This document shows, piece after piece, positions 25,284 to 34,574 of a stretch of DNA of 64,000 nucleotides. The notes beneath the pieces are model-generated. The model saw only the letters and a list, made by a program, of their open reading frames with translations. It made no database searches and was not told the DNA's origin. The DNA is from Rouxiella sp. WC2420. GTDB taxonomy: Bacteria > Pseudomonadota > Gammaproteobacteria > Enterobacterales > Enterobacteriaceae. Every line of letters starts with the position of its first letter. Positions within the stretch are counted from its first letter, which is position 1. A program made the position numbers and the translations under genes. Where the stretch lies: NCBI RefSeq assembly GCF_041200025.1, contig NZ_CP165628.1, forward strand, positions 434,001-498,000. Reading direction: 5' to 3'.

Positions 25284-26146
25284 TGAATACGCTCACCAGA
25301 TTGCATGTTGCCTGCAGGCTGATGTTCGCGGTGTTGCCAGTGGCAACACTTACGCCGAATCCGGTTCAGGCGATTGAGTTGATGAAGTGGGAGCGCATCC
25401 CGTTGCAGGTCACGCTCAAGGTTGGCCAGGAGCGCGTGGTATTCGTCGATAAAAATGTGCGCGTCGGTATCGCGCCAGCGCTGAAGGGCAAGCTGCGCGT
25501 GCAAAGCACCGGCGGCGCGGTGTACCTGAAAGCGAACGAAGCGTTTTCCCAGACCCGCGTTCAACTGCAGGATGTGGAGAACGGCGAGATCATCATGCTC
25601 GATGTCACCGCTGGCGAGAAAGGTTCAGCCGAGCCGGTGAAGCTGGTTTATGAAGGTGGCGACAGCGAAGCCGATGCCAGTCCTGAGCACGCTGACGCAG
25701 CCAAAGAAGAGAAGAAAGTCAGTTACTCTGCACCGCTACCGGTGCTGCTCACGCGTTACGCGTCACAGCGATTGTATGCGCCGCTGCGCACGGTTGAGCC
25801 GGTTCCCGGCGTGCGTTCACTGCCGTTGCATTTACCCAGCCGCATCACCACGCTTTATCCCGCTGAACCTTTAGAGATCCAGCCTATCGCGGCATGGGCG
25901 GTGCAAAGTCAGAACGTGGTAGCGTTTCGCGTGCGCAACATGACCAGCCGTAAAATCGTTCTCGATCCCCGCTCACTGCAGGGCAAGTTTGTCTCCGCCA
26001 CTTTCCAGCACCGTTTCCTCGGTTTAGTCGGCACGCCTGAAGACACCACCATGCTCTATCTGGTAATGGATTCGCGCCCCGAAAACGCATTGATTCCTGA
26101 AGCGAAGGTGAGCCGCAAAGCGCGAGGTAAACACCATGCAGATTAA
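25283..26146 (+). CDS. VirB9/TraK-like ICE protein (PFL_4704 family)
   Basis: This 287-residue periplasmic protein resembles TIGR03749 and stands where the VirB9/TraK outer-membrane core component is expected. The signal peptide contains VLPVAT, encoded by another copy of the 17-bp ICE palindrome. The ATG at 25283 is chosen over an in-frame TTG at 25280. It overlaps the next gene by 11 bases. Confidence 0.8.
   Translation: MNTLTRLHVACRLMFAVLPVATLTPNPVQAIELMKWERIPLQVTLKVGQERVVFVDKNVRVGIAPALKGKLRVQSTGGAVYLKANEAFSQTRVQLQDVENGEIIMLDVTAGEKGSAEPVKLVYEGGDSEADASPEHADAAKEEKKVSYSAPLPVLLTRYASQRLYAPLRTVEPVPGVRSLPLHLPSRITTLYPAEPLEIQPIAAWAVQSQNVVAFRVRNMTSRKIVLDPRSLQGKFVSATFQHRFLGLVGTPEDTTMLYLVMDSRPENALIPEAKVSRKARGKHHAD
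25332..25348. repeat. Copy 6 of the 17-bp ICE palindrome
   Basis: TGTTGCCAGTGGCAACA, within the signal-peptide codons of the VirB9/TraK-like gene, read as LPVAT. Confidence 0.9.
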
Positions 26147-27626
26147 ATCGAACACGCTGGTCAAAGTGCTGGTGCCGGTCTTTCTGCTCGCGGGCGTCGC
26201 GGTGGGCATGAAAAGTTGCAGCATCAAGAATGAAACAGAGAAAACCAGCGCCACGCCAGAAAAGCCCAAAGCGCTGGCCGATCTGACGCCTGCCGAACTC
26301 AAGGCGCTGGGCGTCGAGGGCGATACGCCGGAAGACACGCTGCGTACGCTGGTTGGCACGCTGAAAACCATTCGCGGTAAGCAGGAAACGCTCGACCGCC
26401 AGAACCTCAATCTGGTGAAAGAGAACGACCGCCTGCGCACGCGTAACCAGAACGTTGCCGGTCAGGTTAATGAAGCGGTGGCGAATTACCAGAAACTTGC
26501 CGAAGACCGCCGCCAGCAGCTGCAGCAGGAACAGCGGACCCTGACCAGCAAAGTGCAGGAGCTGAGCAATCAGCTGACCAAACGTATGGCGTCTGATAAG
26601 CAGGATCAGAACAACAGCGATATTCCGCTGGGGCTTGGCCTGGATGATGTTGCCAGTGGCAACACTAATGATGGCGTGATGTGGGTTTCGCCCAGCGATC
26701 AGCGCAGCAGCGGCTCGGACGCGGGTTCAACTCCCGCCGACAGCAAAGCGGCAATCGGTGGATTCCCGACATCGTTTCTCGGTGATAACGCGCTGAGTAA
26801 GAGCAAAAGTAACTACGAGCAGAAGGTAAAAGGCTACTCCAACAATCAGAAAGAAGAAGAAAGCACCGAGCCGGTTTATACGCTGCCGGAAAACTCCACG
26901 CTGATTGGTAGCAAAGGCATGACCGCGCTGCTGGGCCGCGTACCGATTAATGGCACCGTCACCGATCCCTATCCGTTTAAAGTGCTGATTGGCCGCGACA
27001 ACCTTACTGCCAATGGCATCGAGCTGCCCGACGTGGAAGGCGCGATTGTTTCCGGCACCGCGTCAGGCGACTGGACGCTTTCCTGCGTACGTGGCCAGGT
27101 GAACTCCATCACCTTCGTCTTCAGCGATGGCCGGGTGCGCACGCTGCCGCGCCCGGATAACAACGGCAAGAGTAACGGTCAGGATGGTGGCAAGAAGCAG
27201 GACGGTGGCATTGGCTGGATCTCGGATGAGGCCGGAATTCCCTGCATCAGCGGCACGCGGAAATCCAACGCATCAACGTATCTGCCAACCCTCTTTGCAC
27301 TTTCCGGTGCAGCCGCTGCCGGTGAAGCGCTCAACGAAAATCAGCGTACCGGACAAACCAACGCCTACGGCGGCGTGACCTCCACGCTAACCGGCGATGC
27401 CGGACAGGCGGCGATGGGCAAAGCGATTGCCGGTGGCGTCGGTGATGTTTCTGAATGGGTGAAACAGCGTTATGGCCAGACGTTCGACGCAGTGTATGTG
27501 CCGCCCGGCGCGAATCTAGCCGTTCACATCACGCAGCAGCTGGCAATCGATTACGAAGATAAGGGCCGCAAGGTGCGTTACGACTTCAGCGTGCCGGGTA
27601 ATGCCGCGCGCATCGGACTGGACTAA
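26136..27626 (+). CDS. VirB10/TraB-like ICE protein (PFL_4705 family)
   Basis: This 496-residue protein resembles TIGR03752. It has one N-terminal membrane segment (KVLVPVFLLAGVAVGMK), a coiled coil near residues 70-155 and a C-terminal beta-barrel domain starting near residue 250, the layout of VirB10/TraB proteins that span the envelope. DDVASGNTND near residue 170 is encoded by a copy of the 17-bp palindrome, at the junction between coiled coil and linker. Confidence 0.85.
   Translation: MQIKSNTLVKVLVPVFLLAGVAVGMKSCSIKNETEKTSATPEKPKALADLTPAELKALGVEGDTPEDTLRTLVGTLKTIRGKQETLDRQNLNLVKENDRLRTRNQNVAGQVNEAVANYQKLAEDRRQQLQQEQRTLTSKVQELSNQLTKRMASDKQDQNNSDIPLGLGLDDVASGNTNDGVMWVSPSDQRSSGSDAGSTPADSKAAIGGFPTSFLGDNALSKSKSNYEQKVKGYSNNQKEEESTEPVYTLPENSTLIGSKGMTALLGRVPINGTVTDPYPFKVLIGRDNLTANGIELPDVEGAIVSGTASGDWTLSCVRGQVNSITFVFSDGRVRTLPRPDNNGKSNGQDGGKKQDGGIGWISDEAGIPCISGTRKSNASTYLPTLFALSGAAAAGEALNENQRTGQTNAYGGVTSTLTGDAGQAAMGKAIAGGVGDVSEWVKQRYGQTFDAVYVPPGANLAVHITQQLAIDYEDKGRKVRYDFSVPGNAARIGLD
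26648..26664. repeat. Copy 7 of the 17-bp ICE palindrome
   Basis: TGTTGCCAGTGGCAACA, in the linker region of the VirB10/TraB-like gene, read as VASGNT as in parB. Confidence 0.9.
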
Positions 27627-27637
27627 GGGGATAGCGA

Positions 27638-28051
27638 ATGAACAGAGCATTTATGCCGGTCGCGTTCGCCGCGCTGGTTTCAGTCATTTCAGGCTGCAGC
27701 ACGTCGAAAGATGAGATGCTACCAGCGGGCGACAGCAACATGCTGGAGCTGTGGCAAGGCAAAGGCGCGAGCGGTTCGGCTCAGCGCGGTGCGCAGGGAC
27801 GTGAAGCGCTGCGCCGCCCGCTGAGTGAAACGGAAGATCAGCGTGCCGACAAACTCGACCATTCATACAGCCGCACGCAGGAAAGCGAGATCACGCAGCA
27901 GTTCCCGCGCCTGCCAAATCCCGACATGGTGATGTACGTGTTTCCGCATCTTGCCGGTGGCAACTCGCCGGTTCCCGGCTACAGCACGGTGTTTCCGTTT
28001 TACAGCCAGGTGCAGTACGCCTTGCCAGGTGAGCGCACGGAGGATCTGTAA
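27638..28051 (+). CDS. ICE conjugation lipoprotein (TIGR03751 type)
   Basis: This 137-residue protein has a lipoprotein signal with the lipobox VISGC near residue 20, so it should be anchored in the outer membrane, like VirB7/TraV components of the core complex. It resembles TIGR03751. Its stop overlaps the start of the following ATPase gene. Confidence 0.82.
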   Translation: MNRAFMPVAFAALVSVISGCSTSKDEMLPAGDSNMLELWQGKGASGSAQRGAQGREALRRPLSETEDQRADKLDHSYSRTQESEITQQFPRLPNPDMVMYVFPHLAGGNSPVPGYSTVFPFYSQVQYALPGERTEDL

Positions 28052-30855
28052 TGATGTTTTCCCTGTTTAAAAAGCCCGCCTCAGAAGTCAGCAACATCCC
28101 TGAAAGCAACCAGCCGCAGCCACTACCGCGCCCTGGCAAAATGACGGTGCAGGATGAAGCCGCGCTGTATCACGCCAAACCTTCCATCATTGATTACCTG
28201 CCGTGGGCCGAATATCTGCCGGAAGATAAATGCCTGCTGCTTGATGACGGCATTTCGGTCGGCGCGGTTTATACCATCACGCCGATTTCATCCGAGGGGC
28301 GCACCGCCGCGCGCCTGGAGGAAATCCGCGACCAGGTTGAAGATGCGCTGCAGGACAGCCTGGAAGAAGACGACATCTCGCCGTGGGTGGTGCAGTTCTT
28401 TTGCCAGGATGAAGACGATCCATCGCCCTATCTGAACACGGTCAAAGAGTACGTAAAACCCTGGGCACGCGGCACGGAATTCACCAACGCCTGGCTGGGT
28501 GAAACCGAGCGTCATTTGCGGGACATCGCCATTCCAACGGGTTTGTTCCGCGACACGCTGGTCACTGGCCAGCTGTGGCGCGGGCAGCAGCGCCGCACGC
28601 GCATGGTGATTTATCGCTGGGTGCCAGGTGCCGCCAAGGGTGTGAAAGATGTTCACGCGCTGCCGCCCGTCACCATGCTTAATCAGGTTTGTGACCGGCT
28701 GGCGGCATCACTCGGTGCGTCTGGCGTTGCCTGCCAGCGCCAGACCGGCGCACAGATTCATGAATGGCTGCTGCGCCTGTTCAATCCCGATCCGCAGCAC
28801 GGCCTGAGCAAAGAAGCGTTTTACGCCGCCGCGCAGCATCATGATGCGCAAGTGGGCGAGCTGCCGATGACCAACGATTTTGCCGAAACGCTGTGGTACA
28901 CGCCGCCGCGTTCGGACGTGGAAAACGGCGTGTGGTGGTTCGACGATAAGCCGCATCGCGCCATCGCCATCGAGCGTCTGCGCCGCCCGCCTGAACCCGG
29001 CATGCTGACCGGCGAAATGGCGCGCGGCGAGCATATCAACGCGCTAATGGATCTGCTGCCCGAAGGTACGGTGGTTTCACTGACCATCGTTTCCCAGCCG
29101 CAAGACGTGCTGGAAAATGACTTCATTAAGCTGGCCAAAAACGCCGTGGGTGAAAACACTGAATCCGGGCGCGTGCGCGAGGATGTGCGCGAAGTGAAAG
29201 AGTATCTTGGCCGCCGCCACAAGCTGTATCGCGGCGCGCTGACTTTCATGATGCGCGGCAACGATCTGGCCGACCTCAACCGACGCCAGCAAAACATGTC
29301 GGCGGTGCTGCTGACCGCTGGCCTGCAGCCGGTGCGACCCGAATACAACGTTTCACCGCTAAATACCTGGCTGCGCGCGCTGCCGATGTGCTTCAACCCA
29401 CAGAAGGATCGCCGCCACTGGTATACGCGCCTGACGTGGGTGCAGCATCTTGCGGGTTTGCTGCCAGTGACTGGCCGCGCCACCGGCAGCGGTCATCCCG
29501 GCTTCAGCTTCTTTAATCGCGGCGGTGAACCGCTGACCTTCGACCCGATGAATAAGCAGGACCGCACGCAGAACGCACATATGCTGTTTTTCGGACCAAC
29601 CGGCGCGGGCAAGTCAGCCACGCTGTGTGCAACGCTTTCCCAGTTGATGGCCATTCACCGCCCACGTCTGTTTATTGCTGAAGCCGGTAACTCGTTTGGC
29701 CTGTATGCCGACTATTGCGAAAGCCTTGGCCTGACGGTGAATAAAATTGGCATCCGTCCCGGCTGTGGCGTCAGTCTGGCGCTGTTCGCCGACGCGCATC
29801 AGTTGCTCGATCTCAAACCGGAGCAGCTGCAGCTTAACGAAGCCGACATCCCGGACGCCGATGAAGATGATGGCGATGAACAACGCGACATCCTCGGTGA
29901 AATGGAGATTGCCGCGCGCATGATGATTACCGGCGGCGAAAAGCGCGAAGAAGAAAGGTTAACGCGCTCTGACCGTGGCCTAATCCGTGAAGCCATTATG
30001 ATGGCGGCGCAGACCAGCTACGACGAGTCGCGCCAGATGATTGCTGAAGATCTGCAGACCGCGCTGTTTGCTATCGCGCGTGATAACAGCGTGGACAGCA
30101 GCGGCCAGCCTTTGCTGACCGAACGCCGTCGCGCGCGTGCCGATGAGATGGCGGGTGCGATGTCGATGTTTACCAGCGGATTTGAAGGCGAGCTGTTCAA
30201 CCGCCCCGGTACACCTTGGCCGGAAGCCGATGTCACGCTTATCGATTTGGGCACGCTGGCGCGCGAGAACTATGGCGCGCAGATGGCGCTGGCGATGGTT
30301 TCCCTGGTGAACACCATCAACAACATCGCCGAGCGCGATCAGTATCTTGACCGCGAAATCGTCTTTGCCATCGATGAAGCGCACATCACCACCACCAATC
30401 CGCTGCTGTCGCCGTACATGACCAAAGTAGTCAAGATGTGGCGTAAGCTCGGAGCCTGGCTGTGGATGGCGACGCAGAACCTGGCGGATTACCCGGACAT
30501 CGCCGAGAAGATGCTGAACATGGCTGAGTGGTGGCTGTGCCTGACGATGCCGCCTGATGAAGTGGAGCAAATCGCGCGCTTCAAGAAGCTGAGCGATGAG
30601 CAAAAATCGGTGCTGCTTTCCGCCAGTAAGCTGCCGCGCTGTTACACCGAAGGCGTGGTGCTGTCGAAGAAAACCGAAGCGCTGTTCAGAGCCGTGCCGC
30701 CCAGCCTTTACCTCGCGCTTGGCATGACCGAGAAAGAGGAAAAAGCCGAACGCCGTAAGCTGATGAAACTGCATAATTGCAGCGAGCTGCAAGCTGCAGT
30801 TATCGTTGCCCGCCAGCTCGATGCAGCGCGCGGCCTCAAGTCTGCCGCCATTTAA
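28051..30855 (+). CDS. VirB4/TraC-type conjugation ATPase (PFL_4706 family)
   Basis: This 934-residue protein is the large cytoplasmic ATPase of the type IV secretion system. Walker A FFGPTGAGKSATL lies near residue 513 and Walker B VFAIDEAHITTTN near 771, with a conserved WMATQNLADYPD segment near 808. It resembles TIGR03744. A second ATG lies at 28054. It energises pilus or channel assembly. Confidence 0.93.
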   Translation: MMFSLFKKPASEVSNIPESNQPQPLPRPGKMTVQDEAALYHAKPSIIDYLPWAEYLPEDKCLLLDDGISVGAVYTITPISSEGRTAARLEEIRDQVEDALQDSLEEDDISPWVVQFFCQDEDDPSPYLNTVKEYVKPWARGTEFTNAWLGETERHLRDIAIPTGLFRDTLVTGQLWRGQQRRTRMVIYRWVPGAAKGVKDVHALPPVTMLNQVCDRLAASLGASGVACQRQTGAQIHEWLLRLFNPDPQHGLSKEAFYAAAQHHDAQVGELPMTNDFAETLWYTPPRSDVENGVWWFDDKPHRAIAIERLRRPPEPGMLTGEMARGEHINALMDLLPEGTVVSLTIVSQPQDVLENDFIKLAKNAVGENTESGRVREDVREVKEYLGRRHKLYRGALTFMMRGNDLADLNRRQQNMSAVLLTAGLQPVRPEYNVSPLNTWLRALPMCFNPQKDRRHWYTRLTWVQHLAGLLPVTGRATGSGHPGFSFFNRGGEPLTFDPMNKQDRTQNAHMLFFGPTGAGKSATLCATLSQLMAIHRPRLFIAEAGNSFGLYADYCESLGLTVNKIGIRPGCGVSLALFADAHQLLDLKPEQLQLNEADIPDADEDDGDEQRDILGEMEIAARMMITGGEKREEERLTRSDRGLIREAIMMAAQTSYDESRQMIAEDLQTALFAIARDNSVDSSGQPLLTERRRARADEMAGAMSMFTSGFEGELFNRPGTPWPEADVTLIDLGTLARENYGAQMALAMVSLVNTINNIAERDQYLDREIVFAIDEAHITTTNPLLSPYMTKVVKMWRKLGAWLWMATQNLADYPDIAEKMLNMAEWWLCLTMPPDEVEQIARFKKLSDEQKSVLLSASKLPRCYTEGVVLSKKTEALFRAVPPSLYLALGMTEKEEKAERRKLMKLHNCSELQAAVIVARQLDAARGLKSAAI

Positions 30856-30867
30856 ACAGGGAGCCTT

Positions 30868-31272
30868 ATGCTGGAACTCAAATATCCCATTCCCCGCATT
30901 ACCACCACGATTTCCCGCCAGGCGGCGCGCACGCTGTTCACGCTGATGCCGCAGGGCGAACCGGAAATTCTCGCCAGCGATCTGGCGCTGCTCGACAGGC
31001 TGTGTGATGAAATCCGTTCGCGCGTGAATCCGCCCGTAAAAATCACCAGCCATCCGCAGCGCGTCGGCAGTCATTCCTGTCTTGCACTGCACTTCAAAGG
31101 TAAGCTGTGCAGCTCGATTGACCTGCTGATTACAGTGAATAGCCATCTGAGCTGGCCAACGGAAGATGACTATCATCATCCGCGCTGGTACATGACCGTT
31201 GTAGATGCCGCTGACCTGCTTTATCTCCAGCTTTATCTGGCGCATAAACTTTCATCAAAGCACACGAAATGA
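30868..31272 (+). CDS. ICE protein of unknown function
   Basis: This 134-residue cytoplasmic protein follows the VirB4-type gene by 12 bases, with the same codon use. It has no signal or membrane segment and no domain that I recognise. It is followed by a 216-base gap with strong RNA-like structure and so may end a transcription unit. Confidence 0.7.
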   Translation: MLELKYPIPRITTTISRQAARTLFTLMPQGEPEILASDLALLDRLCDEIRSRVNPPVKITSHPQRVGSHSCLALHFKGKLCSSIDLLITVNSHLSWPTEDDYHHPRWYMTVVDAADLLYLQLYLAHKLSSKHTK

Positions 31273-31297
31273 CGCCTGTTTCGGAGCACTCTTGCTT

Positions 31298-31394
31298 GTG
31301 AAGCCGTGCCAAAATTTGCATAGTCTTCACCGTCCCCGACCCAAAGGCTACACCTACTAGGCGTAGTTGTTCTGCACCCCTTCGGGCCGGGGAC
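31298..31394 (+). ncRNA. Strong paired structure between two conjugation operons
   Basis: Two hairpins stand side by side. The first uses GTGAAG (31298-31303) and CTTCAC (31325-31330). The second has GTCCCCG (31332-31338) with CGGGGAC (31388-31394), then CCCAAAGG (31340-31347) with CCTTCGGG (31379-31386, one mismatch), and within it CTACACC/GGCGTAG (31348-31366). It has no T run. It could be a small RNA, a leader of the next operon or a processing site; I do not recognise a family. Confidence 0.45.
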
Positions 31395-31488
31395 ATTTAA
31401 TCCCGCAGTCCGACACAGAGTTGTTTGCTGTACTCAGCTCACATCCGGCGCACCGTTATGGCTTCTCTCATTTTGTGGAGTAAGTCTG

Positions 31489-31881
31489 ATGAAGCCGCTG
31501 ATCCCACTCTTTTTCCTTTGCTCAATATCTCCCGGTTTTGCCGCCATCACCGTGTTCACTACGACTGGCCATCCAGCTGTTAATTCTGATGCCGATACCC
31601 GCACCGTGTTTCTCGATGCTCCTGACCGGCAGCAGAACGCGATGTTTGGCCAGCTCAGCAGTGAACCCACAGCAGCTGTGCAGGATGCCAGAAGCGGCCT
31701 GCAGCGCATGAGCGCGGATCAACAGCAGCAGTTAGTGGAAGCCTGGCGCGGCGTAATCGCGGCGTGGAAGCTGGGCATAGAAAAATATCCGGCGGTAGTT
31801 TTCGACGACGTGGATGTGGTGTATGGCACCACCGATGTGGATCTGGCTAAAAACATCCGGGCGCAAGGTGGCCATCCATGA
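31489..31881 (+). CDS. PFL_4709-family ICE protein
   Basis: This 130-residue exported protein has a signal peptide ending near GFAAI and the conserved AITVFTTTGHPAV and VVFDDVDVVYGTTDVDLA segments of the PFL_4709 family (TIGR03757). It is comparable to TrbC/TraW-region proteins that form a periplasmic complex with TraU. It overlaps the next gene by ATGA. Confidence 0.8.
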   Translation: MKPLIPLFFLCSISPGFAAITVFTTTGHPAVNSDADTRTVFLDAPDRQQNAMFGQLSSEPTAAVQDARSGLQRMSADQQQQLVEAWRGVIAAWKLGIEKYPAVVFDDVDVVYGTTDVDLAKNIRAQGGHP

Positions 31882-32840
31882 CGCGCACGAAACTGGCAAC
31901 TACCGCGCTGCTGTTCGCTGCGATACAACCGGCAGCCGAATCCGCGATCACCAGCGCGCAGATCATCGCAAGCGCGGTTTCGCCATCCTGCATCAGCTGG
32001 CGCGTCAGCGGCATCTGTTACTGGTTGTTCTGCACGCCGTGGGGCTGCAAGGTGCGTACATCGGTCAAGGTAACGCACTTTATCCCGGAGGCCGTGGTGT
32101 CGGCATATGCACAACCGGGTGCGAATCCCTGGAAGGAAATGGCGTTCGTCAGCCAGACGGCGGGCGGACTTGAAAACGGCATGTACGGCGTGCCAGCCGG
32201 TGGCGGCAATGAGGAGTTGAAAGCACAGGGCAAGCGCAAAACCAATCTGCACTTCAAATACGCCGACGCGATTGGTCATCCGGCCACGTCAATGATTGGC
32301 GGCAGCATTTCGGGCTATTCCTGTGAGAGCGCGGCAACGCCACTAAATCCTTACTTCCTCAGCACCCTTGATACGCTTGCATGGCGCAGCGGCATACCGG
32401 AATCGCTCTACCCGGAAGCACTGGTGCCAGGCATGCGCGAGATTGGCAGCCAGGCAACGGCTAACATGTGGAGCAACGTCTATCCGCGAGCGGGCTTCGT
32501 CACGCAGACCGATGACGACAAAGCCGCAGCTGTGGTGGCGCAGCGCGTCGCCGACATCATCACCCGCACCGGCCAGCCGCACGTCTATCAAACCCTCAAA
32601 GGCAATCCTTCTCCTGGCTACTGGCCGCCCGGACCGGTTGAGGAAAACACCGGATTCAAAAACCACAAATGGCAGCGGTTATCTCCGAAGCTCAGCGAAA
32701 ACTGCGCCGTGTTCCCAGATGGCAACTTCACTGCAGCCGTTGATGGCAATGAAGCTTTCGCGCTCTGGCAACCTTACAGCTGCTGCAAGCGTCGCGGCCA
32801 GACCTTCCTGTACAGCACCGATTTTGGAGGTGAATTATGA
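31878..32840 (+). CDS. TraU-like ICE protein (PFL_4710 family)
   Basis: This 320-residue exported protein resembles TIGR03756. Cysteines cluster early (SPSCISWRVSGICYWLFCTPWGC), as in TraU proteins of F-type systems, and again at the C-terminus (PYSCCKRRG). It probably acts in mating-pair stabilisation in the periplasm, with disulfide bonds. It overlaps the next gene by 4 bases. Confidence 0.83.
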   Translation: MTRTKLATTALLFAAIQPAAESAITSAQIIASAVSPSCISWRVSGICYWLFCTPWGCKVRTSVKVTHFIPEAVVSAYAQPGANPWKEMAFVSQTAGGLENGMYGVPAGGGNEELKAQGKRKTNLHFKYADAIGHPATSMIGGSISGYSCESAATPLNPYFLSTLDTLAWRSGIPESLYPEALVPGMREIGSQATANMWSNVYPRAGFVTQTDDDKAAAVVAQRVADIITRTGQPHVYQTLKGNPSPGYWPPGPVEENTGFKNHKWQRLSPKLSENCAVFPDGNFTAAVDGNEAFALWQPYSCCKRRGQTFLYSTDFGGEL

Positions 32841-34252
32841 TCGCGCGTATCTGGTTTACGGTGTCAACGTTGCTACTGGCAACCAGCGCACAAGCGTTTG
32901 ACGTTTCACTGCCGCAGGTTCAGGACAGCACCATGGGCTACGGCAAAAGCGCCAACGGCGCGGTGTCCGACAAGCTGTTTTATACCCTCGGCGGCGGTTC
33001 GGTAATTTCGCAGCCCGCCACGCGCAGCAACATGCAGAAGCTGGGGCTGGACGTTGGCTGGAGCTCGGATCTGCAATGCGGCAACTTCGACCTGAAAACC
33101 ACTGTTGGCAATCAACTGAACGGCATGACCAACGGCTTCAAAAACCTGATGGGCGATGTGGTTCAGGGCGCAACCGGCGCGGTGGCCAGTTTACCCGCGA
33201 TGGTGATTCAGCGAGCCAATCCGGGCTTGTATGAAATGCTCACCAACGGCGTGCTGCAGGCCAACGTGGCGTTCGATAAGGCGCAGCTCAACTGTCAGAA
33301 CATGGCCAAACGCATGGTGGATTTCTCGGACTCCAGCAAATGGACGCAGCAGGCCGCAATGGATGAGTACAAAAAGCTGGTAAACAGCGGCGATGCGGAT
33401 GCGGTACGTGTGAACGATGCCGGGGAAAAAGTGACGGGCGAATCTGGCAGCAACTGGGTCGGCGGTGAGAAGCGCGGTGGTCGCGGCCAGCGCGCGATTC
33501 GCCCGACTCATGACCTGTCTGCCGCTGGCTATAACATGATGAATAATCTGCCGGTTAACAGCACCGGCAGCGTCAGCGGCGACAGCTGCACGGGTGGCAG
33601 CTGCGGTAAGTTCTCCAGCTCCGAAGAAGCGGCAGCAGCGGTGGTTAAAGTGCTTGGCGATCGCTCAATTCGCACCTGTAAAGATGCCGCGCTATGCACC
33701 GATGGCGATATCGATCAGCAACCTGGCGCCAGCGTCGCCGGAACCGGCTTTTCACCGATGCTGGAAGAAGCCACGCGCATCAACGGCGAGCAACTGGTGA
33801 AGCTGGTTAATGGCGCGGAGAAGCCCCACGCCGAGAACCTGGCAAAACTGCGTACCGGCAGCCTGGCGATCACCAGCGGCGTGATAAAAGCGCTGCAGCG
33901 TGATCCGGACAACGCGGCGCTGGTTGGCCGTCTGGCGGGTGAACTGGCGATGGCAGACACGGTTGAAACCGCGCTGCTGATGCGCCGGATGATTGTGACC
34001 GGCCAATCGGAACCGAATGCAGCCGCCATGCCTGAAGCGCTGCAGGAAGGCGATCGCCGCGTTGAATCGCTCGATCGGGAAATCAATGCGCTCAAGAATG
34101 AAATGGAACTGAAGCGCGAGCTGGCGCGTAACTCCGTGCTGACCATCATCGATCGCGAAAACAATCGCGCCACAACAAACCCGCAGCGCCAGCCGCATGA
34201 AAACACCGATTCGCGCTTCAATCAGCTTTCCGCACCATCCGGGGAGGAGTGA
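32837..34252 (+). CDS. TraH-like ICE protein (PFL_4711 family)
   Basis: This 471-residue exported protein resembles TIGR03755. It has a signal peptide, a conserved GGGSVISQPATRSNM segment near residue 52 and a C-terminal coiled coil near residues 400-440. It occupies the TraH place in the TraU-TraH-TraG order. Confidence 0.83.
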   Translation: MIARIWFTVSTLLLATSAQAFDVSLPQVQDSTMGYGKSANGAVSDKLFYTLGGGSVISQPATRSNMQKLGLDVGWSSDLQCGNFDLKTTVGNQLNGMTNGFKNLMGDVVQGATGAVASLPAMVIQRANPGLYEMLTNGVLQANVAFDKAQLNCQNMAKRMVDFSDSSKWTQQAAMDEYKKLVNSGDADAVRVNDAGEKVTGESGSNWVGGEKRGGRGQRAIRPTHDLSAAGYNMMNNLPVNSTGSVSGDSCTGGSCGKFSSSEEAAAAVVKVLGDRSIRTCKDAALCTDGDIDQQPGASVAGTGFSPMLEEATRINGEQLVKLVNGAEKPHAENLAKLRTGSLAITSGVIKALQRDPDNAALVGRLAGELAMADTVETALLMRRMIVTGQSEPNAAAMPEALQEGDRRVESLDREINALKNEMELKRELARNSVLTIIDRENNRATTNPQRQPHENTDSRFNQLSAPSGEE

Positions 34253-34253
34253 G

Positions 34254-34574
34254 ATGCATAAATTCCTGAAGGTTCTCGCCTGCATGGTGTCGTTCACTGC
34301 CATTTTCTGCGTAGTGATCGCGACGTTACTTTCTGCCAGCCAGTCGCCAGATGCACCGGCACTGCTGATGCGTTGGTTTGAGAAAACATGGGTGCTCTGG
34401 CTGGCGTGGCGGCTGATTATTTATGCGGTGACGGCTTACTTCACCTATCAGTGCTGGCAGCGTAAGAAATCAGATCCTGCGTGGCGACGGGCCATTCTGC
34501 GCATCGGCGGTATTGGTGCGCTCTATATCGCCATTATGGAATGGGTGCTCTATGCCTCAACGGGAGGTCACTGA
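34254..34574 (+). CDS. Small ICE inner-membrane protein
   Basis: This 106-residue protein has membrane segments near residues 8-28, 48-68 and 84-104. GGAGG lies 6 bases before the ATG at 34254, and its stop overlaps the traG start by TGATG. Translational coupling to both neighbours supports a conjugation role. No named family is recalled. Confidence 0.75.
   Translation: MHKFLKVLACMVSFTAIFCVVIATLLSASQSPDAPALLMRWFEKTWVLWLAWRLIIYAVTAYFTYQCWQRKKSDPAWRRAILRIGGIGALYIAIMEWVLYASTGGH

Noticed and set aside
29980..31245. A 421-codon minus-strand frame over the VirB4-type gene and the next gene
   Set aside because: It overlaps an ATPase gene with clear motifs, has no recognisable domain and results from GC-rich codon bias on the other strand.
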